Source: Desulfobaculum sp044987625 (GTDB taxonomy: Bacteria; Desulfobacterota; Desulfovibrionia; Desulfovibrionales; Desulfovibrionaceae). From it: 64,000 nucleotides of DNA. The notes under the pieces are model-generated. The model was not told where the DNA came from, made no database searches, and saw nothing but the letters and a program-made list of their open reading frames with translations. Each line of letters begins with the position of its first letter. Within the stretch, counting starts at the first letter, position 1. The position numbers and the translations under genes are program-made. Shown piece after piece: positions 43,195 through 51,199 of the stretch. The stretch lies in assembly GCF_044987625.1 (NCBI RefSeq), contig NZ_JBJDSB010000002.1:992001-1056000 (forward strand), in the 5' to 3' direction.

Positions 43195-45726
43195 CTATAC
43201 CTTCTGTCCAAGACACTTCTTTATCACCTCCCCTACAACATCATCAAAGTCTTTACTTACACCCTTTGTATCTTTACTCTCCCCCGCAACAACCTCATCA
43301 GAACATTCACTTACATTCTTTGTGTCTTTTGAATCGTGTCTATCACCATTGCACCCGCTTACAACATGCTTGTAAGAGTCTTCAATCTCCTTTAATTTCA
43401 AATTATGGTATGAACGTAATTCGTTGTTCGCTTGCTCATTTTTCAATAAATAAAGCCAGAAATACTCAACCCAAGGAGTCTGTTTAACCGACTCCTTGAT
43501 CTCCTTCCCTTCAAAAAACCTTGAACGGTAATTCCCGAGCTGAATGCTTGAAGAATTATCTTCTGTGTAGGCCCTTAAATCATTTTCAATGTCAGTTGGG
43601 TTAAAGTTCTTGAGGCTCTGCACCGCTTTAGCTAATTCCCCAAAAGTCCAGAGAGTCGTGTTGTCAAGAGCATCGCCTAAGTCAATACCGTCAAGACTCA
43701 CTCCTCTATCCATGAGTAACTCATTCAATATGCTTTCACGCCGCATTCGACAAGGCGGGAGCAATAAAAGGTGTTCATCTATTCGCCCCTGCCTTTTAAT
43801 CGCACTGTCTATTCGTTCTGCAAAATTGGTAGCTACAATGAAAATGACTTTGCCAGAGTCTCTCAGCCGCTGAAGCTTGGGAAGCATTCCAGGCGTCATG
43901 AACTGAAAAATACCAGTTTGACCTTTGTACTCTTCAGACTGCCTATCCAAAAGGAAATGATCGATTTCATCAAATAAAACAACGGACTCATCCTGTTGTT
44001 CTAACATTTGAAAAATTGCTTTGGCTCGTTGCTCAACCTCAGCAGCACCGCCAGCCAAGAAATCACTCGGAGTCACCGTGATAAACTGGTATCCAAGTTC
44101 CTTCGCCAGTTCCTTAGAAAAACGCGTTTTCCCCGTTCCAGGAGGTCCATAAAGGAGGAAGGAGCACAAAGATGATGCAGCACTTTTACCCTGTACGCAT
44201 CTTGGTGTGGCATCCTCTCGAGGAGCTATATAGTCATCATAAATAACACTGGTTATCCGCCAATCAGAATTTTCAACTAGGGAACATAATGCATCTCCTA
44301 AAATCTCTTTTTGCCACCCCTTTGGCTTGCTATCGTCTTTCTCTTCTTCTTTATCTTGCATGTCCTTTGTTGAGACAACATCAAGCCCAGAATATTCCAG
44401 CGCGGTCCGAGCAATCATTTTGGAGAGCATCGACTGGTAACGATCCAAGAATCCAAAAATTTGGCTCGTCTGCCAGAGGTGGATGGCTCCATCATGTGGC
44501 GCATGTTCGGACGTCCAACCTTCAAACGAACCTTTCTTTGACTCAACAGTACAGTATTGTGCCATTAACCATTTTTTGTATCGCTTAAACAAGTCAACAT
44601 ATTTCACAAAGAAAGAATCGTGCTGTGTGTCTTCATCTACAATTTCACACGTCGCCAGCAACGAACTCACCACTTCGACGCTCAAGGGTAAAAGGACTTC
44701 TCCCCCCTTGGTGGAATAAATTGGCTTCACAGGCCGCCAATATGGGCTAGCACTCTGGTATCCCTTTAAAACATCAAAGACCCTTTCTTGAACCTCTCGG
44801 CTTACGCGCTTTTTATCACACAGCAACATTCCTTCGAGGCTAAAGGCCAGCTCTGCTGGATCAAATCTGCTATCTGGTATATTATAAAATGAAAGTTGCT
44901 GGTGTAATACACGCTCACAAAACTCAAAAATTTTACCATATGCATCTGAAAATGTACTATCTTCACCTTTTTCCCTTTTATACAAACGGAGCAATCTTGC
45001 AATCCAGAGCACAATGAAAGCATGATCATTTTTATATTTCTGCTGACACTTCGAGCGAGAGTCTAGTTCTAAATTTTTACACTCTTTTCCAGAACCATCT
45101 ACACCAACAAGACGCTCATGCAATACTTTTAAAACATACTCTTCAATTTCAGATGAATGCACATCACCGATGTCTATTTTTAATGTATCAAAATCATGGC
45201 TCAAAGCAAAAAGCCAGAATAATGAGAGAGGGTCGTCTAACCCATACGTGTTCGAATGAACCTTTGCCTTTCCGTTATCTTCTCCTTTACAAGGGGCAAA
45301 ATCTGGCCAAACACAAAAGCATGTTTTGCTTGGTTCTTTTTTTGTATCTTCTTTACTGCAAGCCTTACATTTACTTTTGTCGTCATCACCTTCAGTCACG
45401 GTCTGATAAATGTTTTTGTATACGCCTTTCAATTTCTGGATCAAATCTTTATAATCAGAATCCTTTGGTCTTTTATATTCCAAAATTGAGTAGAGTATCA
45501 TTGAGTTCGTACTAATTGAAAAGGGCGCTTTATTATTTGAATGGCCTTCGGTACCATCTTCAACACCCACTTCATAAGGCCATGCATAGCTATCCTTGCA
45601 TTCTTGATCGTTCTCGCAGGCGTTCATCAGAGACCTAAAAACCTCCTCGCAAGTCTTGCGAACCCTCCTCCGCTCATCATCGACAACTTTGTATTCACCA
45701 TTTAAATAATTCTCTAAGTTATTCAT
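43195..45726 (-). CDS. AAA+ ATPase with large unknown N-terminal region
   Basis: 843 residues. A classical AAA domain occupies about 510-690: Walker A GPPGTGKT (527-534), Walker B VVLFDEID (about 582-589), sensor-1 IVATN and arginine-rich RQGRIDEHL, closest to FtsH/Cdc48-type proteins. The 500-residue N-terminal part is helical with two cysteine clusters (CKACSKED, CFCVW) and no known domain. The C-terminus is charged and low-complexity. It is the first gene of a low-GC operon with the two enzyme genes downstream. No protease motif follows the AAA module. It may act as a sensor or remodelling subunit. Confidence 0.72.
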   Translation of the reverse strand: MNNLENYLNGEYKVVDDERRRVRKTCEEVFRSLMNACENDQECKDSYAWPYEVGVEDGTEGHSNNKAPFSISTNSMILYSILEYKRPKDSDYKDLIQKLKGVYKNIYQTVTEGDDDKSKCKACSKEDTKKEPSKTCFCVWPDFAPCKGEDNGKAKVHSNTYGLDDPLSLFWLFALSHDFDTLKIDIGDVHSSEIEEYVLKVLHERLVGVDGSGKECKNLELDSRSKCQQKYKNDHAFIVLWIARLLRLYKREKGEDSTFSDAYGKIFEFCERVLHQQLSFYNIPDSRFDPAELAFSLEGMLLCDKKRVSREVQERVFDVLKGYQSASPYWRPVKPIYSTKGGEVLLPLSVEVVSSLLATCEIVDEDTQHDSFFVKYVDLFKRYKKWLMAQYCTVESKKGSFEGWTSEHAPHDGAIHLWQTSQIFGFLDRYQSMLSKMIARTALEYSGLDVVSTKDMQDKEEEKDDSKPKGWQKEILGDALCSLVENSDWRITSVIYDDYIAPREDATPRCVQGKSAASSLCSFLLYGPPGTGKTRFSKELAKELGYQFITVTPSDFLAGGAAEVEQRAKAIFQMLEQQDESVVLFDEIDHFLLDRQSEEYKGQTGIFQFMTPGMLPKLQRLRDSGKVIFIVATNFAERIDSAIKRQGRIDEHLLLLPPCRMRRESILNELLMDRGVSLDGIDLGDALDNTTLWTFGELAKAVQSLKNFNPTDIENDLRAYTEDNSSSIQLGNYRSRFFEGKEIKESVKQTPWVEYFWLYLLKNEQANNELRSYHNLKLKEIEDSYKHVVSGCNGDRHDSKDTKNVSECSDEVVAGESKDTKGVSKDFDDVVGEVIKKCLGQKV

Positions 45727-45828
45727 CTGACGCGTTACCTTTCTTTATAAATTTATATCCAAATATGGCAAAACTTTTTGGCTAAGATGTCAGCTTAAAA
45801 AGTTATTTGCAAGCTCCCGCCCCCCCCG

Positions 45829-45960
45829 CTCCGCCTTCAGTCAAATCCATGCATGGACGCGGCAGGGTCAGACCATGACGGCGGATTGGCGGCGTCGGCC
45901 TATGCGGATTTTAAAGAGGCTGCCGAGTCGAAGAGTTTTTGGATCTGGATTGGTTTGGGT
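45829..45960 (-). pseudogene. decayed copy of the 83-residue phage gene at 46954-47205
   Basis: Aligned at a constant offset of 1140 bases, 45829-45940 matches the C-terminal part of the phage gene at about 80-85 percent identity (for example GGCGGCGTCGGCCTATGCGG is identical). In the minus-strand frame it reads LFKIRIGRRRQ, then meets an early TGA. The fragment separates the AAA operon from the AbiE genes. 45961-46180 holds no gene that I can support. Confidence 0.75.
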
Positions 45961-46180
45961 TTGGCAGGAATGACAAATTTTTGCCACTGCCTAACTCGCT
46001 CTTATCCTGCCACACAAACAGGCCCCCTCTACCGGAATCTGCCAAATGCTCCCACTCGTAGCCTCACGCTTCCTTCTTCAACGAACATGGCGCCCGGAGT
46101 TCGGCTATATTCACCCTTGCCTTCCACCATGGAAATGATAAAAACAACGCCAGATATCAAAACCTGGACCGTTTTTTATC

Positions 46181-46798
46181 ATGACTAAAGCTGACACAAA
46201 ATCATCACTACACAAAGCAATCCAAGTATTTAAGGAAAGAGGTGGAATGCTGCGCACAGGGGAAGCCCTTAAGCTCGGCATCCATCCTGCTGTGCTGTAT
46301 CGCCTGCGCGACACCGGTCAAATCGAACAGCTCAGCCGTGGGCTTTTTCGGCTTGCCAGCAGCCCCGAGATGGAAAACCCTGACCTCGCAACCGTTGCCG
46401 CCCCTGTGCCAAAAGGCGTCGTCTGCCTCATTTCTGCCCTATCCTTCCATGGGATTACGACCCAAATCCCCCACGAGGTGCACGTCGCTATCCCTCGGGA
46501 CAAGACGCCTCCTCACGTCACCTTTCCCCCGGTATCCATACACCGGTTCTCGGGTGAGGCTTATACCATGGGGATTGAGGAGCACGAGATTGACGGGGTT
46601 ACCGTCAAGGTCTACTCCCCGGAGAAAACGCTGGCAGACTGCGTCAAGTTTCGGAATTCGGTCGGTGTAGACACCGTTGTCGAGGCATTTCGCATGTACA
46701 AAGCAGGCGGGAAAATCCGTGTGAGCGACATACTCCGTTTTGCAGACGTTTGCCGCGTCAGAACAAGAACAGAGACCTATCTCGAAGCACTACTATAA
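46181..46798 (+). CDS. abiEi: AbiEi family antitoxin
   Basis: 205 residues. It begins with a winged-helix DNA-binding domain (TGEALKLGIHPAVLYRLRDTGQIEQLSRGLFRL) and continues with the AbiEi C-terminal domain (KGVVCLISALSFHGITTQ, VKVYSPEKTLADCVKFRN, EAFRMYKAGGKIRV). AbiEi represses its own promoter and blocks the AbiEii nucleotidyltransferase toxin in type IV toxin-antitoxin systems. Here the toxin gene is cut short just after the start, so this is an orphan antitoxin. The coupling to the toxin start (TAATG) is intact. Confidence 0.88.
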   Translation: MTKADTKSSLHKAIQVFKERGGMLRTGEALKLGIHPAVLYRLRDTGQIEQLSRGLFRLASSPEMENPDLATVAAPVPKGVVCLISALSFHGITTQIPHEVHVAIPRDKTPPHVTFPPVSIHRFSGEAYTMGIEEHEIDGVTVKVYSPEKTLADCVKFRNSVGVDTVVEAFRMYKAGGKIRVSDILRFADVCRVRTRTETYLEALL

Positions 46799-46890
46799 TG
46801 GCACAAAAGAAAGACATATCAGTTTCTGTCCGGCAAAAGCTCCTGAACAAGGCTCGCGAATCATCGCGCCCTTTCAACGAGCTATTGTAA
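46798..46890 (+). pseudogene. abiEii: AbiEii toxin, truncated to 30 codons
   Basis: The ATG overlaps the abiEi stop. The product starts MAQKKDISVSVRQKLLNKAR and FNELL, the usual N-terminus of AbiEii nucleotidyltransferases, and then meets TAA at 46888. All catalytic residues are absent. Phage sequence similarity resumes within about 70 bases, so the end was lost at the cargo/phage junction. Confidence 0.8.
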
Positions 46891-46953
46891 CACGTAGCCA
46901 GTGCATTACGTTTGAAACGGAAATCACAAGATAATCAACCCCCTACCCCTCCA

Positions 46954-47205
46954 TCACAACTCCCCCCGCTCGACCTTCAGCCGGATCCATGCTTGGACGC
47001 GGCTGGGCCAGGCCATGACGACGGTTTGGCGGCGTCGGCCTATGCGGATTTTGAAGAGGCAGCCGGAGTCGAAGAGGTCTTGGGCGTAGGTGGTTCTGAG
47101 TTTGGTGAGGGAGAAGAAGGGTTTTGGGCCTTGGTGGGTTTCGTAGTGAAAGAGGCGGCGCCAGATTTCTTCCCAGGTGGCGATTGCGCGTTCTTCGTTC
47201 ATCAT
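46954..47205 (-). CDS. small basic phage protein downstream of endolysin
   Basis: 83 residues (ATWEEIWRRLFHYETHQGPKP, then LFKIRIGRRRQTVVMAWPS). It starts inside the endolysin stop (ATGA), so it is co-translated. Function unknown; the basic C-terminal half suggests nucleic acid or membrane contact. A damaged second copy of its 3' part lies at 45829-45960. Confidence 0.65.
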   Translation of the reverse strand: MMNEERAIATWEEIWRRLFHYETHQGPKPFFSLTKLRTTYAQDLFDSGCLFKIRIGRRRQTVVMAWPSRVQAWIRLKVERGEL

Positions 47206-47816
47206 GAGGTGGCCTCCTGCAGGTTCATGGTTCGGTTCAGCCAGCCGAGTAGGTATTTTCTGGCCCAGCTCCGGCGTGCGGCGAGGTTCGTGTAGTGTCT
47301 GGTTCGGCGCAGGAGCAGAGCTTCCGTGAGGTAGAAGGCGTTTCCTGAGACCTTGGCTTCCTCCAGCCGCTCAAGGGTTTTCGGGCCGACAAGGCCGTCC
47401 AGCGCAAGCGCGCCGTCCCAGTGGCCCAGCCCCCGCGTTCTGCGGTTTAGCTCCTCCTGCAGCCAGCGCCCGGCCCGGAGCCGCCCCACGTTCACCGCCG
47501 TATCAAAGAGCACCAGCCCGAGCGGCTCCACGAGGCGCACCACGTCGTCCAGCCGCAGGCGCCGCCAGAAGTAGTTTCGGTAGATGCGCTGGGCATCGCG
47601 TTCCTTCATGGCCGCCACGTCCTGCCACGTCACCCGTCCGTCGCGGTTCACATCCGCATCCCTGAGGGGCAGCCCCTTGAGAAAGCGGTAGCTCACGCCA
47701 TACTTGGTTGCCCCGCCGGGGTCGTCCGGGTCCTGCGTGAAGCGCTCCCCGCCCTCCCATTTCATGACGAAGAGGTATGCCTCCTCAAAGCCCATCAGCT
47801 CTTGGAATCCACGCAT
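47202..47816 (-). CDS. endolysin, glycoside hydrolase family 108
   Basis: 204 residues from the ATG at 47816; an upstream frame start is ignored. The N-terminus FVMKWEGGERFTQDPDDPGG has the EGG motif with the catalytic glutamate, and GATKYGVSYR, DVAAMKERDAQRIYRNYFW and VLFDTAVNVG follow, all typical of GH108 N-acetylmuramidases. The C-terminal half is the matching peptidoglycan-binding domain (LDGLVGPKTLERL). It degrades the cell wall at lysis. No signal peptide is seen, so a holin is needed. Confidence 0.9.
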   Translation of the reverse strand: MRGFQELMGFEEAYLFVMKWEGGERFTQDPDDPGGATKYGVSYRFLKGLPLRDADVNRDGRVTWQDVAAMKERDAQRIYRNYFWRRLRLDDVVRLVEPLGLVLFDTAVNVGRLRAGRWLQEELNRRTRGLGHWDGALALDGLVGPKTLERLEEAKVSGNAFYLTEALLLRRTRHYTNLAARRSWARKYLLGWLNRTMNLQEATS

Positions 47817-48346
47817 GTCGCCTCGCCTGAGCGTTGAGTGTTTGGAGCGCGAAGGTAGTCCCGGATGCATTCCGCCGCGGCTTCTGCGCCGTAGCAAACC
47901 TCCACCCGATGCCCCTGCTCCCGGAGCCGCTGTGCAAACGCCTTCTGGTGGCCGGTCATTGTGTTCCGGCCCACCTTCATCTCAATCCACAAGCCGTGAA
48001 ATCCCCCGCGCGCCACGGGCAGATGAATATCCGGCACGCCCGGACGCACGCCTTCGGCCTTGAGCTTCACCGCGACAGGGCGCCGCCTGTGGCCACCGTT
48101 GGGCACCGCGTAGAGAAGCGCCAGTTCCGGCACAGCGGCCTCGTTCTCGCGCACCCAGCGAAACAGCGCGACCTGTTCCTCATGCTCGCTGGCTCCGACG
48201 CGCGTTGCTGGCGGCTTTCGTGAGGGGCAACCATGTCTCCGGTCGCCTTTTCCCCCGCCCTCCTGCCCGCCCTGCGCCCCGCGTGGTCTCTTCCCGGTGC
48301 GGAAGAACTCCCGCGCCTCCTTGGCGCTCCAGCGTTCAGTCGTCAT
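47795..48346 (-). CDS. VRR-NUC domain nuclease
   Basis: 183 residues from the ATG at 48346. The core shows the VRR-NUC pattern of PD-(D/E)XK nucleases: HEEQVALFRWV, YAVPNGGHR, GVRPGVPDIHLPVARGG and LWIEMKVGRNT, then TGHQKAFAQRL. These phage enzymes act as structure-specific nucleases or Holliday-junction resolvases in recombination and packaging. The first 50 residues are basic and disordered. It overlaps the upstream gene by 11 bases. Confidence 0.88.
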   Translation of the reverse strand: MTTERWSAKEAREFFRTGKRPRGAQGGQEGGGKGDRRHGCPSRKPPATRVGASEHEEQVALFRWVRENEAAVPELALLYAVPNGGHRRRPVAVKLKAEGVRPGVPDIHLPVARGGFHGLWIEMKVGRNTMTGHQKAFAQRLREQGHRVEVCYGAEAAAECIRDYLRAPNTQRSGEATCVDSKS

Positions 48347-48578
48347 CGCTACCAAATCCCGCCCGCGTCAGGGCTTCCATGGCGTCCTGCGAAATCGCGT
48401 GGACCACAAAGCCTGAGGCCAACCCGTCCAGCGCGAGGTCCCGAAGCGCCCGGAACTGCCGCGCGCATTGCCGGAGCAGTGCCGCGTCCGAGGGGACAAC
48501 ATGATCCTGTTCCGGCAACTCCAGCCAGCTCACGCCGCCGTATGGATCCTCAAAACATCCAATCCGCACACGCTTCAT
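48336..48578 (-). CDS. small phage protein of unknown function
   Basis: 80 residues from the ATG at 48578 (MKRVRIGCFEDPYGGVSWLE), helical C-terminus (ALLRQCARQFRALRDLALDG) and an acidic end (GFGSDDD). It lies between the NUMOD4-like gene and VRR-NUC, overlapping the latter. No motif recognised. Confidence 0.6.
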   Translation of the reverse strand: MKRVRIGCFEDPYGGVSWLELPEQDHVVPSDAALLRQCARQFRALRDLALDGLASGFVVHAISQDAMEALTRAGFGSDDD

Positions 48579-48586
48579 ATCGCCCC

Positions 48587-49048
48587 CTAGAACCCCAGAT
48601 TCGGGTCCACAATCTGTGATGCCGTGCCGCTCAGCGTGCCGTTGTCCCACGGATCCTTGGGCACGTTGCGCCGTCTGCGCGTTTCGCCGGGTTCGCGGTA
48701 GCCGGGACAATGCGAGCCGCCCCGCGCCTTCTTGCGCCGCGCGCGAATGGCGGCGTTCAGCGCCTCCACCTTGGGCCGCATGCGGTCCACCCAGATGTAA
48801 TCCGGCGTGAAGTCGCTCTTGATGGCGCGGAGCAGGGACACGACGTCAAACGACTTGGTCCTGCCGTTGATGGTGAGCTTGTAGAACACGTGGGAGCCGT
48901 TGCGCAGAGGCACGAGATAGCACTGCACCTCGCCGGTCCACACGTCCTTGCGCCGGACAAGGCCTTGGTCGCAAATCTCGTAGTTTCGGCCCCCGCCCGG
49001 CACCTGCCGCCAATTCGTTGTTTCGTAGAGCTTCTTAGAACGGGACAT
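48587..49048 (-). CDS. NUMOD4-like protein without a nuclease domain
   Basis: 153 residues from the ATG at 49048. The first 75 residues match the NUMOD4 pattern found in phage homing nucleases (TNWRQVPGGGRNYEICDQG, VRRKD, FDVVSLLRAI), but no HNH or GIY-YIG core follows; the tail is basic (AIRARRKKARGG). It could be a DNA-binding remnant or a regulator. It overlaps the ssb stop by 14 bases. Confidence 0.6.
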   Translation of the reverse strand: MSRSKKLYETTNWRQVPGGGRNYEICDQGLVRRKDVWTGEVQCYLVPLRNGSHVFYKLTINGRTKSFDVVSLLRAIKSDFTPDYIWVDRMRPKVEALNAAIRARRKKARGGSHCPGYREPGETRRRRNVPKDPWDNGTLSGTASQIVDPNLGF

Positions 49049-49544
49049 CGTCCATCCCCGAGGCTTGGGACGGGAACGCCGGGCCAAGGTCCTCCTGCGG
49101 CGACGCGTTCCAGTCAGTTTGCTGAGCCTGCTGCGGCTGCGCCGCCGATTCCTGCTGGGGCCGCGCTCCCTGCGCCTCCTGCGCGCTCTGGCGGGACTGC
49201 TGTCCCGCTCCCGAGGCGCGTTGCAGGAAGAGCACCCGGCGCGACTTGATTTGCGTGGTGTACCGGTCACTGCCGTCCCGCGCTTGCCACTTGTGGGTTT
49301 GCAGCGCCCCTTCCACGCTCACCAGACTGCCCTTGGCGAGATGGTTGGCGCACGGCTCGGCCTGATTGCCGAAGACCACCACCCGATGCCACTCGGTGCG
49401 CTCCACGCGCTGGCCCTGCTGGTTGGTGAACGATTCATCCGTGGCGATATTCAGCGTTGTGACGGGCTGTCCGGCCTGCGTGTAGCGCAGTTCCGGATCC
49501 CGCCCCAAGCGCCCGATGATGAACACCCGATTCAAACTCGCCAT
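49035..49544 (-). CDS. ssb: single-stranded DNA-binding protein
   Basis: 169 residues. The N-terminal OB fold (LNRVFIIGRLGRDPELRYT, WHRVVVFGNQAE, GSLVSVEGALQ) is the standard SSB domain of about 110 residues, followed by a Gln/Pro-rich linker and the acidic tip SGMDDVPF, which recruits partner proteins. It is coupled to the small gene upstream (TGATG). It covers single strands during phage replication and recombination. Confidence 0.95.
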   Translation of the reverse strand: MASLNRVFIIGRLGRDPELRYTQAGQPVTTLNIATDESFTNQQGQRVERTEWHRVVVFGNQAEPCANHLAKGSLVSVEGALQTHKWQARDGSDRYTTQIKSRRVLFLQRASGAGQQSRQSAQEAQGARPQQESAAQPQQAQQTDWNASPQEDLGPAFPSQASGMDDVPF

Positions 49545-49747
49545 CAGCGTTTCTCCCTTGCGCCGCGTGTGCGGCCCTTTTCGGTCTCACGCATACGAAT
49601 CACCCGTATCCGCTCCCGGATGCCCTCCTCGTCCCACATGCACCGCCCGTCTATGATCTCGCCAAAGCAGTTGCCGAAATGCGGCCTGTTCGCCGCGCAA
49701 TAGCGGCACGCCTCGGGAAAGCGCCGACGGACATCCTCGGGATTCAT
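49544..49747 (-). CDS. 67-residue cysteine-rich phage protein
   Basis: MNPEDVRRRFPEACRYCAAN begins the product; cysteines (CRYC, NC, RC) could bind one zinc, and the C-terminus is very basic (RETEKGRTRGAREKR). It overlaps both neighbours by ATGA/TGATG arrangements, so it is part of the replication block. Perhaps a DNA-binding accessory. Confidence 0.6.
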   Translation of the reverse strand: MNPEDVRRRFPEACRYCAANRPHFGNCFGEIIDGRCMWDEEGIRERIRVIRMRETEKGRTRGAREKR

Positions 49748-50322
49748 TCCCCGCCCTCCAGACCTCGCGGCACCCAGCCTTCGGTCTCGGGCGTTCGAAC
49801 GGCCCGGTTCTGGCGCATCTGCGGCATGGTGTCCTGCAGCTCCCACCCCGCGTCCAGAAGCTGATTCACCGTGGCCAGCGGCATTCCTGCAGGGCCACGA
49901 CAGCACCGGGCGCACCCGAACGCCGCGGTCTGGATACGGTCGTGCTCCCGGCCATCCGGGCCGAGATACGGCACGTGTCGCCCGTCACGCCCAAGGTGCA
50001 GGCGCTGGACGTAGATCACGCCGCCGATGCACTCCGCACAGGGTGCGCCGGAACTCTCGGTGTGCGATGTCTGGCGCTCCGGGTGTTCCTTGAGCCACAG
50101 CGCCCAGTAGGCACGAACGGTTTTGGGAAGATTGCGGGGGAAGAAATCGCAGTCCTGCTGGATGCGCAGGGCGATCCAGTCCAGCGGCTCGGCGGGCAGT
50201 TCCTGCACCACGCGGAACCAGAGGCCCACCTGCGCGGCCGTAGTTTCGTCGGCGAGGTCCATGGTGCGCCCGTAGTAGCTGCACAGGCCTTTCAGGAAGC
50301 TGGCGAAGTCCTGCCGCGTCAT
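49744..50322 (-). CDS. probable helicase-loader-like replication protein
   Basis: 192 residues. The N-terminal half is helical (FASFLKGLCSYYGRTMDLAD, LDWIALRIQQDCDFFPRNLP), similar in type to phage P-like or DnaA-partner proteins, and the C-terminal half has two CxxC pairs (CAEC, CARC) that probably bind zinc. The gene is in the P position next to the initiator and coupled by ATGA. The assignment as helicase loader is inference from synteny with lambda. Confidence 0.5.
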   Translation of the reverse strand: MTRQDFASFLKGLCSYYGRTMDLADETTAAQVGLWFRVVQELPAEPLDWIALRIQQDCDFFPRNLPKTVRAYWALWLKEHPERQTSHTESSGAPCAECIGGVIYVQRLHLGRDGRHVPYLGPDGREHDRIQTAAFGCARCCRGPAGMPLATVNQLLDAGWELQDTMPQMRQNRAVRTPETEGWVPRGLEGGE

Positions 50323-51170
50323 TGCGTGCCTCCGGCCACTCCGCTGGCGTCACCCTGCTTGGCCCACTCGTCGAGGGTCGTCACGGCTCCGGGGCGCTTT
50401 GCCCGTGGCGGGCGGTCTTTCCAGCGCCCACTGCGCAGCCACTTGGCTGGCGAGGGGATGTAGCGCCCACCGTCACGCCGCCAATCCTCGCCCTCCTCCT
50501 GCTGGCCGAGTGCGGCGAGAAGCGCGCTCAGGCCGGGAAAATCAAGCCGCGCGCAGACCTCGCACCACGCCAGCCACGCATCGTCCTGCCCGACCTGCTT
50601 CGGGTAGGCCTCCCAGAATTGCAAAAACTCCAGCGAGTAGCCCGGCACGGTCCGGGGCGGTCCCGTGGCACGCGGCTGGGCCTCCGGCGCGGACTTCGGC
50701 TCCGGAGTGGGTGGCGATTTTTCCGGAGAGGGGGGACTATAGGGGGGAGAGTCTCTCTCTTCTTCTTTATCTACTTCTGTAAGAAGCTCAGGAGCCGCTC
50801 CGGAGTTGCTCCGTTTGTACTCCGGAGTCACTCCGGAGTTTTTGCGCTTGCGCCGTGACCATTCATCCCGGTATTCCACAAGCTTGGGGCAATCCACGGT
50901 GATGAATTCCCCGGAAATTTCCAGCGAAATTTTGCCTTTTTCTTGGAAGAACTCAGCGAATTTCAGCCATTTTCTGGGCGAAATCCGGCAGTTTCTTGCC
51001 CAAGTTTTGCGGTGAAAACGGGCAAAAGTTCGGCAAGTTTCGTCCATTTCTTCGGCAATCATTTCCAGAATAATGAACCAACAGCCGTAGCCTTCCAGCC
51101 CCAACACATCGAGCACCTCGGCGAGGAACTCATCCGCGTGGCTTCGTGTCATGTGCTTGAACCACCGCAT
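50319..51170 (-). CDS. phage replication initiator (O-like) with the origin in its gene
   Basis: 283 residues from the ATG at 51170 (GGAG 5 bases upstream; an alternative GTG lies at 51176). The N-terminal 95 residues look like a winged-helix initiator domain (WFKHMTRSHADEFLAEVLDV, LEGYGCWFIILEMIAEE). Residues about 108-200 are a low-complexity linker, and the C-terminus (SLEFLQFWEAYPKQVGQDDAWLAW) resembles the DnaA/DnaD-type C-terminal domain. The linker is encoded by five tandem 11-bp iterons and an AT-rich stretch, as in lambda O. It heads the leftward operon. Confidence 0.65.
   Translation of the reverse strand: MRWFKHMTRSHADEFLAEVLDVLGLEGYGCWFIILEMIAEEMDETCRTFARFHRKTWARNCRISPRKWLKFAEFFQEKGKISLEISGEFITVDCPKLVEYRDEWSRRKRKNSGVTPEYKRSNSGAAPELLTEVDKEEERDSPPYSPPSPEKSPPTPEPKSAPEAQPRATGPPRTVPGYSLEFLQFWEAYPKQVGQDDAWLAWCEVCARLDFPGLSALLAALGQQEEGEDWRRDGGRYIPSPAKWLRSGRWKDRPPRAKRPGAVTTLDEWAKQGDASGVAGGTQ
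50757..50841. other. probable phage replication origin: five 11-bp iterons and AT-rich segment
   Basis: Units begin at 50787, 50798, 50809, 50820 and 50831: CTCAGGAGCCG, CTCCGGAGTTG, CTCCGTTTGTA, CTCCGGAGTCA, CTCCGGAGTTT. The period of 11 bases is one turn of the helix. A pyrimidine-rich, A/T-rich stretch (50757-50786) lies beside them as a candidate unwinding element. Two further CCGGAG sites are at about 50700 and 50721. Confidence 0.6.
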
Positions 51171-51199
51171 AGGCACTCCACTTGACGCAATCGTCTTTT

